Notes: a model not told the origin generated them from the letters alone. Positions 43,068 through 52,454 are shown, counted from the stretch's first letter. The stretch: 64,000 nt of DNA from an uncultured Parabacteroides sp. (GCA_934725305.1 CAKVBA010000003.1:40877-104876), one strand, 5' to 3'. A program made the numbers and translations.

Positions 43068-46031
43068 TTAATCTGAAGAACTCTTTTCCTTTCTCGAATC
43101 TACGCTTTTCTTATCCATCGCCTTATAGATGGCATCTTGAATGCGCGTGCGAATGTTTAAACCACTGAGTTTATGGTTGTCTCTGCTTGGATGAATGCGG
43201 TTGCTGAGAAAGATGTAGATTATCTGATTGTCGGGATCAACCCAAAAGCATGTGCCTGTAAATCCGGTATGTCCAAATACCGAATTGGGAGCCAACTGTC
43301 CGCAAGGCGAACCTTTGACGTTTCCGGGTTCCGGCTTGTCGAAGCCTAATCCTCGGCGGCTGTTGGGACTTTTGTTTTGGGTAAACATGCGTGTGGTTTC
43401 GCTGGATAGATAAGATTCGCCACCATAACTGCCGTTGTTGAGGTAGAGCTGCAACACTTTGGCCAAGTCGTTGGCATTGGAAAAGAGGCCGGCATTACCT
43501 GAAACTCCTCCTTGAAAGGCGGCTGCCTCGTCATGTACGTAGCCTCGAATCAGTTGATGACGCAAGGTGATGTCGTTCTCAGTGGGGACAATTTGCAGTG
43601 TATCCATCCGTTTAAGTGGATTGTAGGTTGTGTGCCAAGCTCCTAACCGGCGAAAGAACTGTTGGTCGAGCAGATGGTCCATCGGTTGTTGCATCCATCG
43701 CTCGCTCATTATCTTCAGGAGGATGAAATTGGTACAGCCATATTTGTAGCGTCCGCGTATGCCCATTTTCGATTCTTTGATTGATTGAATGATGGAGTCT
43801 TGAAACTGGGTGTTCACAAACAGCCCTTTGGCAATCTCTTGAGTGAATTCGGCTCTTTTCTTGGTAGAGACCAAAGTGCTGTCAAACTGCAGAGGGCGTT
43901 TGCCTCTGACCAATGCCTTGCGGTAGTAGTTGATGGTTGGTGTCAGTCCCGACTGGTGGTAGAGCAGTTCTTTGATTGTTAAGTTCTGTTTGTTCGACTT
44001 CTTTAATTCCGGGATGTGTTGAGAAATCTTGTCGTTTAGATTGAATTTCTTATTGTCGTAGGCTTTCATGACAGCCAGCAATGTGCCACAAGCCTTTGAA
44101 GCTGAGGCCAGGTCATAGACGGCATTCTCATCCACCTTCTGCTTTAGGTTGTTGTCGTAGTAACCAAAAGATTGGTTATAAACCACTATACCATCTTTGG
44201 CTACCAACACCTGACAGCCGGGATAGGCTTTTTTATCGACTCCCTCTTGGGCAATTTCGCTGATTATATCCAGTTGTTCAGCATTCAGCCCAACCTCTTC
44301 TGGCTCATGATATCCCAAACGGTTCTTTTCGGTAGAGATGCCTGTGCCAACGGGGTAGAGTTCAGGAATAGAGACTGGCAGTTTTCCTTTGACACTGATG
44401 CCTCCAAAGATGGCTTGTGCCGCATATTTCTGAGCCAATGGAGTGTTCTCATAGGCCATAATGACCGACTTTGCATTTTGGATAGATGCTTTATATTTCT
44501 TGCAAAAATAGGGCAAGGTGAAGAAGGCATACACCAGATTCTTCTTAGCGGCCAACTGTTTCAGTGCGGCACTCTCCGGAATACGGACGGTGTGAACGCC
44601 GCAGACGATGACATCATATTTCATTAATTTATTATAGATGTCTTGTATCTGTGCAGGTGTTGAGCGGCGAGTGATGCTGAAGCAAGCCAAGGAGTCGTAG
44701 CTGTTTAGTATCTGTTGAAACTCACAGTGGACCGATTCTCCGATTGAAAGCACTGCCATCTTCCGGGTGTCGAGTTGCTTCAGCGGAACAAAGTTCTCTC
44801 GGTTTTGAAGCAGTGTGATGGCTTCGGCATTCAATCGTGAGGCCAACCATTCGGCATGGGCTGAGTTTAATCGTTTGGACAGTTCTTTGATTTCGACGGG
44901 ATGATAATCGGCAAGTCCTAACATATATTTATAGCGTAGTATCTTTTTGCATCGTGCTTCGATATCCTTTTGGGCAAGCAACCCCGTTTCGATAGCTGCT
45001 TTCACGGCCGCAAAATCTGTAAAAGGTGCAGCAGGAGCGAGCAGGACGTCATTCCCGGCCTTAAGAGCCAGCACCGAAGGATTGTCCGATTTCTTGGTGG
45101 TTGCACCTTTCATTGCTAAGGCATCGGTAAAGCAGAGACCTTGGAAACCCAATTCTTGTTGCAGCAGATCGGTTACGACAGCTTTGGATAGAGATACGGG
45201 ATGTTTACGCCGTTTCTCCAGACTGGGCACAAACAGGTGGGCTGTCATAACTCCTCCGAAACCCGATTTGATGTACTTCTTGAAAGGCTGCAGTTCAATG
45301 CTGTCGAGTCTGGAGCGGCTGTGATAGATGGCCGGAAGGGTTTCATGAGAATCCTCAAAAGTATCGCCGTGGCCAGGGAAATGTTTGGCAACTGAAAGAA
45401 TACCGCTGTTTTCCAAACCTCGGGCGTAGGCCAACCCTTTTTGGGTGACTGCATCCGGGTCTTCTCCGAACGAGCGCAGACCAATTATCGGGTTATCTAC
45501 ATTGCTGTTGATGTCGATGTCGGGCGCAAAGTTGACATGAATACCCATCTCTTTGCACTGTCTGCCAACCTCTTCACCATAGAGCTCTATCAACTCATTA
45601 TCTTTGATGGCTCCTAACATCATGTTTTTAGGGAAGCGAGTGGTTCCGCTGAGGCGCATAGATAAACCCCATTCGCCATCGAGTGAAACCATGATAGGAA
45701 TGCGTGAAACCTTCTGCAGGCGGTTGGTGATTTCTGCTTGGGTCACCGGATTGCCTTTATGAAACAAAATGCCACCAATCTTCATCTCATGGATAAAGCG
45801 CATCAGTCGTTGCATATTGCGGGAGTCTGATTTGGGATCGGCAATCACCATGAAGAGTTGTCCGATTCGTTCGTCCAGGCTCATGCGGTTGAAGACAGAA
45901 TCGACCCAGTGGTTCATCTGTTCGCGGTTAACATGGCTATATAGATTAGGCTCTGTTTGGGCTTTCATTGATCCTGATACAAGAAGAAATAGGCCGAGTA
46001 TGAGAGCTATAGCTTTCTTTTGTGTTTCCAT
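43068..46031 (-). CDS. GH3 beta-N-acetylhexosaminidase-type enzyme fused to a serine beta-lactamase-like domain
   Basis: The 987-residue secreted protein (signal ALILGLFLLVSGSMKAQ) has a GH3 domain of the NagZ type: KHFPGHGDTFEDSHETLP near residue 215 (catalytic His/Asp loop) and the nucleophile in CFTDALAMKG near residue 300. A second GH3 subdomain follows to about residue 560. From about residue 570 a class C beta-lactamase/DD-peptidase-like domain begins, with SxxK as SASK near residue 642. The usual YxN appears as YGC in KYGCTNFILL, and HTGFTG lies near the end. Peptidoglycan or chitobiose-type fragments are likely substrates. Confidence 0.9.
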   Translation of the reverse strand: METQKKAIALILGLFLLVSGSMKAQTEPNLYSHVNREQMNHWVDSVFNRMSLDERIGQLFMVIADPKSDSRNMQRLMRFIHEMKIGGILFHKGNPVTQAEITNRLQKVSRIPIMVSLDGEWGLSMRLSGTTRFPKNMMLGAIKDNELIELYGEEVGRQCKEMGIHVNFAPDIDINSNVDNPIIGLRSFGEDPDAVTQKGLAYARGLENSGILSVAKHFPGHGDTFEDSHETLPAIYHSRSRLDSIELQPFKKYIKSGFGGVMTAHLFVPSLEKRRKHPVSLSKAVVTDLLQQELGFQGLCFTDALAMKGATTKKSDNPSVLALKAGNDVLLAPAAPFTDFAAVKAAIETGLLAQKDIEARCKKILRYKYMLGLADYHPVEIKELSKRLNSAHAEWLASRLNAEAITLLQNRENFVPLKQLDTRKMAVLSIGESVHCEFQQILNSYDSLACFSITRRSTPAQIQDIYNKLMKYDVIVCGVHTVRIPESAALKQLAAKKNLVYAFFTLPYFCKKYKASIQNAKSVIMAYENTPLAQKYAAQAIFGGISVKGKLPVSIPELYPVGTGISTEKNRLGYHEPEEVGLNAEQLDIISEIAQEGVDKKAYPGCQVLVAKDGIVVYNQSFGYYDNNLKQKVDENAVYDLASASKACGTLLAVMKAYDNKKFNLNDKISQHIPELKKSNKQNLTIKELLYHQSGLTPTINYYRKALVRGKRPLQFDSTLVSTKKRAEFTQEIAKGLFVNTQFQDSIIQSIKESKMGIRGRYKYGCTNFILLKIMSERWMQQPMDHLLDQQFFRRLGAWHTTYNPLKRMDTLQIVPTENDITLRHQLIRGYVHDEAAAFQGGVSGNAGLFSNANDLAKVLQLYLNNGSYGGESYLSSETTRMFTQNKSPNSRRGLGFDKPEPGNVKGSPCGQLAPNSVFGHTGFTGTCFWVDPDNQIIYIFLSNRIHPSRDNHKLSGLNIRTRIQDAIYKAMDKKSVDSRKEKSSSD

Positions 46032-46112
46032 TATTCAATATACTCATTAATTTTCTCCTCAAAAATAGGAAACTTCTTCTTATTATTACCCGTTGACGGA
46101 ATCAAATTGATA

Positions 46113-46304
46113 AACCTAAATCGCTCATTAGAACGGAAAAAGTAAAACAGCTGAATATTTTATTCTTTCCAACTCTTGTCAGCATTTGTTTTGGCATCTT
46201 GCTTCCGCCTGCGTTTCGACATAGCCCGCTCCTTCAACGCAGTCATTGCAATCTGCTCAAAACAAGCACCAACAAGAATTGTAATCTAATGACCGAATTG
46301 GGTT
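46113..46304 (+). mobile_element. Repeat A, copy 3 (MITE-like)
   Basis: The ends AACCTAAATCGCTCATTAGA (46113-46132) and the complement of AACCCAATTCGGTCATTAGA (46285-46304) match at 17 of 20 positions as terminal inverted repeats, giving a 192-bp element. The central hairpin (46209-46242) keeps its outer arms but has lost four bases in the inner CATAGC/GCTATG arm. It lies upstream of the GH3 gene. Confidence 0.65.
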
Positions 46305-46368
46305 AAAAACGGCTGTTGTGATGCAGTCTGTTTTTTACACACACTAACAACGACGGTCGGAAGGAGTA

Positions 46369-46713
46369 GTTATTGTAATTTAGCGGGTCTATTTCTTATC
46401 AAAAACAGGTAACAAATCCGTTAGATACGATAGGTAACTTCGTTGGAATTGACGGATGAGTCTATCTTGGATCATGCACCCTTGAAAAAGATGCTATGAG
46501 CTGTTTTTCAAGGGTCTATAGCCTTTTTGGAATTAGTCTATAGACTTTCCGGAAAAAGGGTAGGGACTTTTTTGAAATTGGGTAGGCACTCCGTTCGGAT
46601 TGACTAGGCACTCCGTTGGAAATGGATAGGCACCCAATTTTCGGAAATAGACTACTCCTTTTTGACAGGATTAACGATCTTTTACCTGTCTATTGACTTA
46701 TTGTATTTTTTTT
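46369..46713 (+). repeat. Repeat B, copy 3 (345 bp)
   Basis: It starts GTTATTGTAATTT and ends CTTATTGTATTTTT. It has AGTCTATAGACT (46535-46546), GGGTAGGGACTTTT, then GGGTAGGCACTCCGTTCGG, a variant unit TAGGCACTCCGTTGGA, and TAGGCACCCAATTTTCGG. It has the same orientation as copy 1 and, like it, lies just downstream of a repeat A copy. Confidence 0.75.
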
Positions 46714-46915
46714 GATAGAACAAATATAAATCACCAAGTACTTTTAGATTTTTGGTCTGTTTTTGACGCACCGACATCCTAAACGAGTCTATGCCCTCCT
46801 TTTTTTGAATGCAGTTTGAGCACGTTCAAATACTATTCAATCCAGCTTTAACATCTTCTGCATAAAATTTCTCTAAAAATCAGCCTTTTTCTTTTTTGTA
46901 GATTTTCGTTGGGTA
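46714..46915. other. Gene-free interval with nested palindromes
   Basis: No gene is seen. Around 46805-46850 there is GAATGCAGTTTGAGC...GTTCAAATAC...TTCAATCC, resembling 16957-16998 (GAACGGGTTTTTGAA...TTTCAAAGG...TTCAACCCC) next to repeat A copy 1. Confidence 0.35.
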
Positions 46916-47270
46916 CTACGGATTTCCCAATTCCGCTGAATGAGGTTTTATCATGTAGTATCTTTGGAAGGGTATGGAAGTATAACGCAGCCGCCTATAA
47001 ATTTCCGCAGCCTGATCGATAGGCTCGGAACATAATCTGAGTATAAGACGTTCTCCCAAGGCGTTTCTCCTTTCCGTTGTAATTGCTTTTTGCGTGGAGA
47101 GTATGCGCTTTAGCTCCGTCCAATAATGATTGATTCCCTTCTGCTTTAGCTTGTAACGGATAGTGTTGACTATCCAATAGGCCAACAGACCAAAGAAAAG
47201 GAGAGCATCGGAGCTTTCATCTTTCTTATGATAAATGGGACGCAGTTTCAAGTCCGTTTTTAAATTTCTC
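46916..47270 (-). pseudogene. C-terminal remnant of an IS1634-like (IS4-superfamily) transposase
   Basis: About 115 residues remain, starting NLKTDLKLRPIYHKKDESS and continuing LLFFGLLAYWIVNTIRYKLKQKGINHYW and ILSTQKAITTE. This matches the C-terminal part of Bacteroides IS1634-type transposases as I recall them. The catalytic DDE core and inverted repeats are missing, so it is dead. The frame is open a little further upstream, to 47320, without similarity. It marks an old insertion next to repeats A and B. Confidence 0.75.
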
Positions 47271-47358
47271 CTTAAAAACAGGAATTTTATTATTATTGTG
47301 CAGCATTTTAGATGCAGCAAACGTCTATTTATTAAGTAACTTTTAAAGATAATACGGT

Positions 47359-48141
47359 ATGAGAAGATTTTATTTATTGGGGCTTTTGTTGATTTGTCTA
47401 TTGGGAATCGTGGCTTGTAGTGATGATGGTATTTATTTTACACAAGATGAAGTGCAAGGAGACATCGTGACTGGAAAGCAGATAGAGTTGAAAGGAAATA
47501 GTCTGGTGGTTTACACAGAGGAAGGAAGTTTGGTCAATGTGCAGGGAGCAAAGGGTCAGATTCATGCCGTCTCTTCCGATGAAAAAGTGGTGACTGTTTC
47601 AGAAAGTACAGACGGTAAACTCGCAGTTATCGTAACGTCTGTGTCTATAGGAGAGGCGGTTGTAACTGTTACAGACGAAGAGGGTAACAGTGCTTGGTTT
47701 ACGGTAGAGGTGAAAGATGTTGAAGTGTTGTGGACACCGAAGTACATTTATGTCGTTTCCTCTGATAATAAGAAGTGTTTGGTTGAAGGGGTGAATGCAG
47801 CCGATTCAGCAGCGATTGCTACGGATGCATTGAGCAAGGTGCGAGAGGTGAAATTCGTTGTTAAGGAACGTCCTATGATTCCTTTTGGTGTGTCCAAGCG
47901 GTTATTCGCTTATGATAAAGAAAAAAATCTATTATTTCGAGGTTATATGTATTTGGAGCAACAAGGAAATGGGTTGGCGCAGTTGTCTGTCTATGATCGG
48001 GATCAATTGCTCTGTTCTTATCAAGTAAATGCAGCGTTAGAATTTCCGTCTCTAATAAAAGATATGACCGCTGTCTATCAGTCAGCCTATCCTCAAGTAA
48101 CCAAGGTGCAAGTGTATCTGCCGGTTAGAGTTTTGCAATAG
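47359..48141 (+). CDS. Lipoprotein with an Ig-like (BIG-type) domain, function unknown
   Basis: The 260-residue product has signal MRRFYLLGLLLICLLGIVAC with lipobox GIVAC. A bacterial Ig-like domain is suggested from about residue 40 to 118: VQGAKGQIHAVSSDEKVVTV, KLAVIVTSVSIGEAVVTVTD and NSAWFTVEV are alternating strands ending in a typical BIG2 close. The C-terminal half (VREVKFVVKERPMIPFGVS, LLFRGYMYLEQQGNG) has no recognised family. It may sit on the cell surface. It starts just behind a transposase remnant and ends before the rplS promoter. Confidence 0.72.
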   Translation: MRRFYLLGLLLICLLGIVACSDDGIYFTQDEVQGDIVTGKQIELKGNSLVVYTEEGSLVNVQGAKGQIHAVSSDEKVVTVSESTDGKLAVIVTSVSIGEAVVTVTDEEGNSAWFTVEVKDVEVLWTPKYIYVVSSDNKKCLVEGVNAADSAAIATDALSKVREVKFVVKERPMIPFGVSKRLFAYDKEKNLLFRGYMYLEQQGNGLAQLSVYDRDQLLCSYQVNAALEFPSLIKDMTAVYQSAYPQVTKVQVYLPVRVLQ

Positions 48142-48163
48142 GGTGAAATATTTTAGCTGCCTC

Positions 48164-48194
48164 TTGCGTGTGAAGGATTTATTTTGTTACTTTG
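48164..48194 (+). promoter_or_regulatory. Promoter of rplS
   Basis: TTG at 48164-48166, 21 bases, then TACTTTG followed by CACCC at 48188-48199. It is a one-base-short version of TAnnTTTG. Confidence 0.5.
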
Positions 48195-48279
48195 CACCCG
48201 CTTTGCGTAATCTCTGTCGGGAAATGTAGCCCGAGTATATTGCGTTTTGTTTTAATCATCTAAAAAAGCTATAAAAACA

Positions 48280-48627
48280 ATGGATTTAATTAAGATTGCA
48301 GAAGAAGCGTTTGCTACAAAGAAAGAGCATCCTTCTTTTAAGAGTGGTGATACGATTACTATTGCTTACCGTATCAAAGAAGGTAACAAGGAGCGTATCC
48401 AGCAGTACAGAGGTGTTGTAATCCGTATCTCTGGACACGGTGACAAAAAACGTTTCACTGTTCGTAAAATGTCTGACAACGTAGGTGTAGAACGTATCTT
48501 CCCGATTGAATCTCCGTTCATCGAAAACATCGTTGTGAACAAGGTTGGTAAGGTTCGTCGTGCTAAATTGTATTATTTGCGTGCACTTACTGGTAAGAAG
48601 GCTAGAATCAAAGAAAAAAGAGTGTAA
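48280..48627 (+). CDS. rplS: 50S ribosomal protein bL19 (L19)
   Basis: The 115-residue product shows [45 protein letters not shown] and [17 protein letters not shown], all L19 hallmarks. L19 sits at the 30S-50S interface. Unlike the usual rpsP-rimM-trmD-rplS operon of many bacteria, here it is monocistronic, with its own promoter and terminator. Confidence 0.96.
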   Translation: MDLIKIAEEAFATKKEHPSFKSGDTITIAYRIKEGNKERIQQYRGVVIRISGHGDKKRFTVRKMSDNVGVERIFPIESPFIENIVVNKVGKVRRAKLYYLRALTGKKARIKEKRV

Positions 48628-48652
48628 TTTCTCTGTGGATTCTGAGACATAC

Positions 48653-48684
48653 AAAAAGGCGATTCCGTTTGGAACCGCCTTTTT
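48653..48684 (+). terminator. Terminator of rplS
   Basis: AAAAAGGCGATTCC (48653-48666) pairs with GGAACCGCCTTTTT (48671-48684), 13 of 14 pairs, loop GTTT. Confidence 0.9.
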
Positions 48685-48746
48685 GTGCATTATAGCGTTA
48701 GAGCATCGGCATGATGTAATGAGCTAAGATGAAAATAGTAGAATGC

Positions 48747-48782
48747 TTTTTGCAAGACGAACGGAATTATTTCCTATTTTTG
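48747..48782 (+). promoter_or_regulatory. Promoter of the M64 peptidase gene
   Basis: TTTTTG (48747-48752), a 22-base spacer and TATTTTTG (48775-48782) fit the Bacteroides consensus. Confidence 0.5.
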
Positions 48783-48821
48783 TCTGAATGAAAGACTAAT
48801 CTTAAAAAATACCGGAAAAAG

Positions 48822-50102
48822 ATGAATAAATTACTGTTATCCTTTATTTGTGTTGTTTTCTGTTGTTTGCCTATGACGGCCCAGGAAACATTTAACTCTT
48901 TCTTTGAGAAGAAGAGTTTGCGTGTTGATTTTGCCTTGAGTGGTAATGCCAAAACTCAGTCGGCAGCCATCCAGCAGTTGCGAGAAGAACCCGTGTGGAG
49001 CGGACCTGTCAAGAATCTGATCGATCCTTTTGGCTATGGTGGCTATTATGTCAATGTGTATGATAAGGCAACGCAAAAACTGATCTATTCACGTGGCTTT
49101 AACACCTTGTTTGAAGAGTGGCGCACTACAGACCAGGCTAGTACGGAGACACAGGCTTGGAACAATACCGTTACTGTTCCCTATCCCAAAAAGACAGTTG
49201 TATTAGAATTGACAGCCCGTGATAAGGCGGATATGAAGTTTCATACGTTGTTGAAGATAGATGTTGATCCTGCCAGTATCTTTATCGACCGCCGTCCATT
49301 GCCAGTCAATCAGGTGACCAAGATTCAGGAGAAGGGCGAAATGTCCGAAAAGATAGATTTGGTCTTTGTGGCCGAAGGTTATACTGCTGCTGAACAGGAT
49401 AAGTTTATTGCCGATGCCAAGCGCTTTACCGAAGCCTTGTTCAAGACTCCTCCTTTTGACACATGTCGTGATCAGTTTAACGTATGGGCAGTAGGTGCTG
49501 TTTCTGAAGAATCGGGCACCAGCTCTTCAGGAAAAGGAATCTATAAGAATACGGCTCTGAAGTCTGGCTATTATACCTTTGGTGTAGATCGTTATTTGAC
49601 CGTTCAGGATATGAAACCTATTCGTGATGCTGTGTGGAATGTACCTTGTGACGCTATCTTCCTGCTTGTAAATTCCAGTACTTATGGTGGCGGTGGCATG
49701 TATAACTTCTATGCTTGCGGTACGGCAGATCATCCGAAGACATTGGATGTGTTTACTCATGAGTTTGGACACAGTTTTGCAGGTTTGGCCGATGAGTATT
49801 TCACCTCAGAAGTGGCTTATGTCGATTTCTATAATTTAAAGTATGAGCCGTGGGAACCTAACATTACCACATTGGTTGACTTTGACAAGAAATGGAAAGA
49901 TCTTTTACCGGCCAATACTCCGATACCAACGCCGTTGGATGCAACGCATAAAGATAAATGCGGTGTGTTTGAAGGAGGAGGCTACTTGTCCAAAGGAATC
50001 TATCGACCGATGGATCACTGTATGATGCGTGATTATGCGCCTTTCTGTCCCGCTTGTAGCCGCAGTATCTTGCGTATGGTTGATTTTATGACCGATAAAT
50101 AA
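48822..50102 (+). CDS. Secreted M64-family metallopeptidase (IgA peptidase-type)
   Basis: M64 enzymes are zinc peptidases named after a Clostridium ramosum IgA protease; most Bacteroides members are untested. The 426-residue product has signal MNKLLLSFICVVFCCLPMTAQ, an N-terminal beta domain to about residue 165, and the catalytic domain with IDLVFVAEGYTAAEQDKF. The zinc motif is HEFGHSFAGLADEYF (HExxH with a downstream ligand), near residue 313. The C-terminus has CMMRDYAPFCPACSRSI, conserved in the family. A single gene between strong terminators; action on host immunoglobulin is only a possibility. Confidence 0.88.
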   Translation: MNKLLLSFICVVFCCLPMTAQETFNSFFEKKSLRVDFALSGNAKTQSAAIQQLREEPVWSGPVKNLIDPFGYGGYYVNVYDKATQKLIYSRGFNTLFEEWRTTDQASTETQAWNNTVTVPYPKKTVVLELTARDKADMKFHTLLKIDVDPASIFIDRRPLPVNQVTKIQEKGEMSEKIDLVFVAEGYTAAEQDKFIADAKRFTEALFKTPPFDTCRDQFNVWAVGAVSEESGTSSSGKGIYKNTALKSGYYTFGVDRYLTVQDMKPIRDAVWNVPCDAIFLLVNSSTYGGGGMYNFYACGTADHPKTLDVFTHEFGHSFAGLADEYFTSEVAYVDFYNLKYEPWEPNITTLVDFDKKWKDLLPANTPIPTPLDATHKDKCGVFEGGGYLSKGIYRPMDHCMMRDYAPFCPACSRSILRMVDFMTDK

Positions 50103-50111
50103 ATTCTTAAT

Positions 50112-50152
50112 GAGGGCTGTCTCGAAATGACTTTTCGGAACAGCCCTTTTTG
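50112..50152 (+). terminator. Terminator after the M64 gene
   Basis: AGGGCTGTCTCGAAA (50113-50127) pairs imperfectly with TTTTCGGAACAGCCCT, followed by TTTTT. Confidence 0.8.
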
Positions 50153-50233
50153 TCTGTCTTTATACTTTCTGTCTATAGGCTTTGCTTTCAAAGATTTCCT
50201 AGAGAACAGACTATATATATCAATAAGAATCAT

Positions 50234-50241
50234 TAATTTTG
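50234..50241 (+). promoter_or_regulatory. Promoter -7 element of guaB
   Basis: TAATTTTG is an exact TAnnTTTG match, 35 bases before the guaB ATG. Confidence 0.5.
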
Positions 50242-50276
50242 CAACTAAAAGTTTCATCCAGTAAATAAAGAATTTT

Positions 50277-51770
50277 ATGGCAATTTACTTAAACGATGTA
50301 TCAAGAACTTTCGGTGAATATCTGCTTATTCCCGGATTGACTACTAAAGATTGTATTCCTACCAACGTATCGTTGAAGACTCCTCTTGTGAAGCATAAAG
50401 CAAATGAGAAGGCGGCTATTGAATTGAATATCCCCTTTGTGTCGGCTATTATGCAGTCAGTTTCCGGTCCGAAGTTGGCAATTGAGTTGGCACGTAACGG
50501 CGGTCTCTCTTTTATCTTCGGTTCACAGCCGATCGCCAGCCAAGCAGAAATGGTGCGTAAGGTGAAAAAGTTTAAGGCTGGATTTGTAGTCAGTGATTCT
50601 AATTTAACTCCCGAACATACATTGGCCGATGTGTTGGCTTTGGTTCGTGCTACTGATCATTCAACGATTGGTATCACTGATGATGGTACTCCAAACGGTA
50701 AATTGTTGGGTTTGGTGACTAGCCGCGATTATCGTGCCGAGAAAGATTCTCCTGATAAAAAGGTGGCAGAGTTTATGACTCCTTTCTCTAAGTTGATTGT
50801 GGGAGAGTTGGGTATTACTCTTTCTGAAGCGAACCAGATTATTTGGGAACATAAGTTGAATACTTTGCCTATTATCGACAAGGATCAACATCTGCACTAT
50901 TTTGTGTTCCGCAAAGATTATGATAGCCATAAAGACAATCCTCTTGAGTTGTCTGGTGCAGATAAAACGTTGTTGGTTGGTGCTGGTATTAATACTCGTG
51001 ACTATAAGGAGCGAGTTCCTGCTTTGGTTGAGGCTGGTGTGGATGTGTTGTGTATCGACTCATCTGACGGTTATTCAGAATGGCAGAAAGAGACTCTGTG
51101 TTGGATCAAGGAAAACTATGGCGACCGTATTCCGGTTGGTGCTGGTAACGTGGTTGATCAGGAAGGTTTTAACTATCTGGTTGAGGCAGGTGCCGACTTT
51201 ATTAAAGTGGGTATCGGTGGTGGATCTATCTGTATCACTCGTGAGCAGAAAGGTATCGGACGCGGACAGGCTACTGCTGTGATTGATGTGGCAAAGGCTC
51301 GTGACGAATATTTTAAGAACAATGGTGTTTATGTTCCTATTTGTAGTGATGGTGGTATTGTTCATGACTATCACATGGTGTTGGCTTTGGCAATGGGAGC
51401 AGACTTTTTGATGATGGGTCGTTATTTCGCCCGTTTCGATGAGTCTCCTACCAAGAAAATGACTATTGGCAATCGCTTCGTGAAGGAATATTGGGGTGAA
51501 GGTTCTAACCGCGCTAAGAACTGGCAGCGTTACGATATGGGAGGCAGCGAATCTTTGAAGTTCGAAGAAGGTGTTGATAGTTATGTGCCTTATGCCGGTA
51601 AGATGAAAGATAATCTGAATGTAACATTGGGTAAAATGAAAGCTACAATGTGCAGCTGTGGTTCTACTTCTATCAAAGAGTTGCAGCGTCAGGCTAAGAT
51701 CACGTTGGTGTCATCAACAAGTATTGTTGAGGGTGGAGCACACGACGTTATATTGAAAGAGCAGAATTAA
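50277..51770 (+). CDS. guaB: IMP dehydrogenase of the Tritrichomonas-like type
   Basis: It oxidises IMP to XMP, the committed step of GMP synthesis. The 497-residue product has the TIM barrel interrupted by a CBS pair (about residues 100-220). The catalytic loop reads [20 protein letters not shown], not the common bacterial GPGSICTTR, and its cysteine is residue 319. Lys310 and Glu431 also fall at the numbering of the Tritrichomonas foetus enzyme, whose sequence I recall as very similar throughout ([41 protein letters not shown]). T. foetus is thought to have gained it from bacteria. Confidence 0.93.
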   Translation: MAIYLNDVSRTFGEYLLIPGLTTKDCIPTNVSLKTPLVKHKANEKAAIELNIPFVSAIMQSVSGPKLAIELARNGGLSFIFGSQPIASQAEMVRKVKKFKAGFVVSDSNLTPEHTLADVLALVRATDHSTIGITDDGTPNGKLLGLVTSRDYRAEKDSPDKKVAEFMTPFSKLIVGELGITLSEANQIIWEHKLNTLPIIDKDQHLHYFVFRKDYDSHKDNPLELSGADKTLLVGAGINTRDYKERVPALVEAGVDVLCIDSSDGYSEWQKETLCWIKENYGDRIPVGAGNVVDQEGFNYLVEAGADFIKVGIGGGSICITREQKGIGRGQATAVIDVAKARDEYFKNNGVYVPICSDGGIVHDYHMVLALAMGADFLMMGRYFARFDESPTKKMTIGNRFVKEYWGEGSNRAKNWQRYDMGGSESLKFEEGVDSYVPYAGKMKDNLNVTLGKMKATMCSCGSTSIKELQRQAKITLVSSTSIVEGGAHDVILKEQN

Positions 51771-51789
51771 TCTCTGCTGAGAATATAAT

Positions 51790-51836
51790 AAAGAGGAAAG
51801 TATCGAAAATCTTTATCTCGGTACTTTCCTCTTTTC
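51790..51836 (+). terminator. Terminator of guaB
   Basis: AAAGAGGAAAGTA (51790-51802) pairs perfectly with TACTTTCCTCTTT (51822-51834). Confidence 0.88.
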
Positions 51837-51917
51837 TATTCTATGTCTTTACTAATCCTGACACAACCTTTGGATCAAAATCCGAAGGCGACATGACATT
51901 GCAATTAGAAAACGAAT

Positions 51918-52400
51918 TTATCTCTTGCTTAATTCGTGATCTAGAATGGCCAAATTACATTCGCCATAATGTTTCAATTGTTCAACAATCTTCTTGGCTG
52001 TTGATTCTTCTTCAACCTGTTCGCGGACAAAGTTAAACAGGAAATCTCTTGAAGCATGATCTTTGTCCTCTTCTGCGATGTCAACCATCTTGTCAATCAA
52101 TTCAGAAATATACAATTCATGTTTGTAGATATGTTCGAATACTTCCAAAGGACTGCCCCACGCAGTAGGAACAACATTTACTTGATCAATGGTGATATCA
52201 CCACCACGGTCTAAAGCATAGTCGATCAATTTATGAGCGTGATCCAATTCTTCAGCAGCTTGAACCTTCATCCAATGAGCAAAGCCCAACAATCCTATTT
52301 TTTGGAAATAAACAGACATTGACAAATAGAGGTTTGAAGACCACATTTCAGCATTCACTTGTGCGTTGAATGCTTCGGATAATTTTTTACTTAAAATCAT
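51918..52400 (-). CDS. ftnA: Non-haem ferritin
   Basis: Ferritin oxidises Fe(II) and stores iron in a 24-subunit shell, also limiting oxidative damage. The 160-residue product is the usual length. The ferroxidase ligands are visible in LSEAFNAQVNAEMWSSNLYLSM (first Glu), VQAAEELDHAHKLIDY (Glu and ExxH) and VREQVEEESTAKKIVEQL. No haem-binding methionine is obvious. It is a single gene; the hsp20 gene lies upstream in the same direction, separated by a hairpin. Confidence 0.93.
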   Translation of the reverse strand: MILSKKLSEAFNAQVNAEMWSSNLYLSMSVYFQKIGLLGFAHWMKVQAAEELDHAHKLIDYALDRGGDITIDQVNVVPTAWGSPLEVFEHIYKHELYISELIDKMVDIAEEDKDHASRDFLFNFVREQVEEESTAKKIVEQLKHYGECNLAILDHELSKR

Positions 52401-52454
52401 AATTCTGTTCTTTTTATGTTTTGTATTAGACGCACTTTCTTATAATTCTTATAG

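Noticed and set aside
44172-44627. 151-residue frame antisense to the GH3 gene
   Set aside because: Shadow frame opposite a gene with intact catalytic motifs and correct family length.
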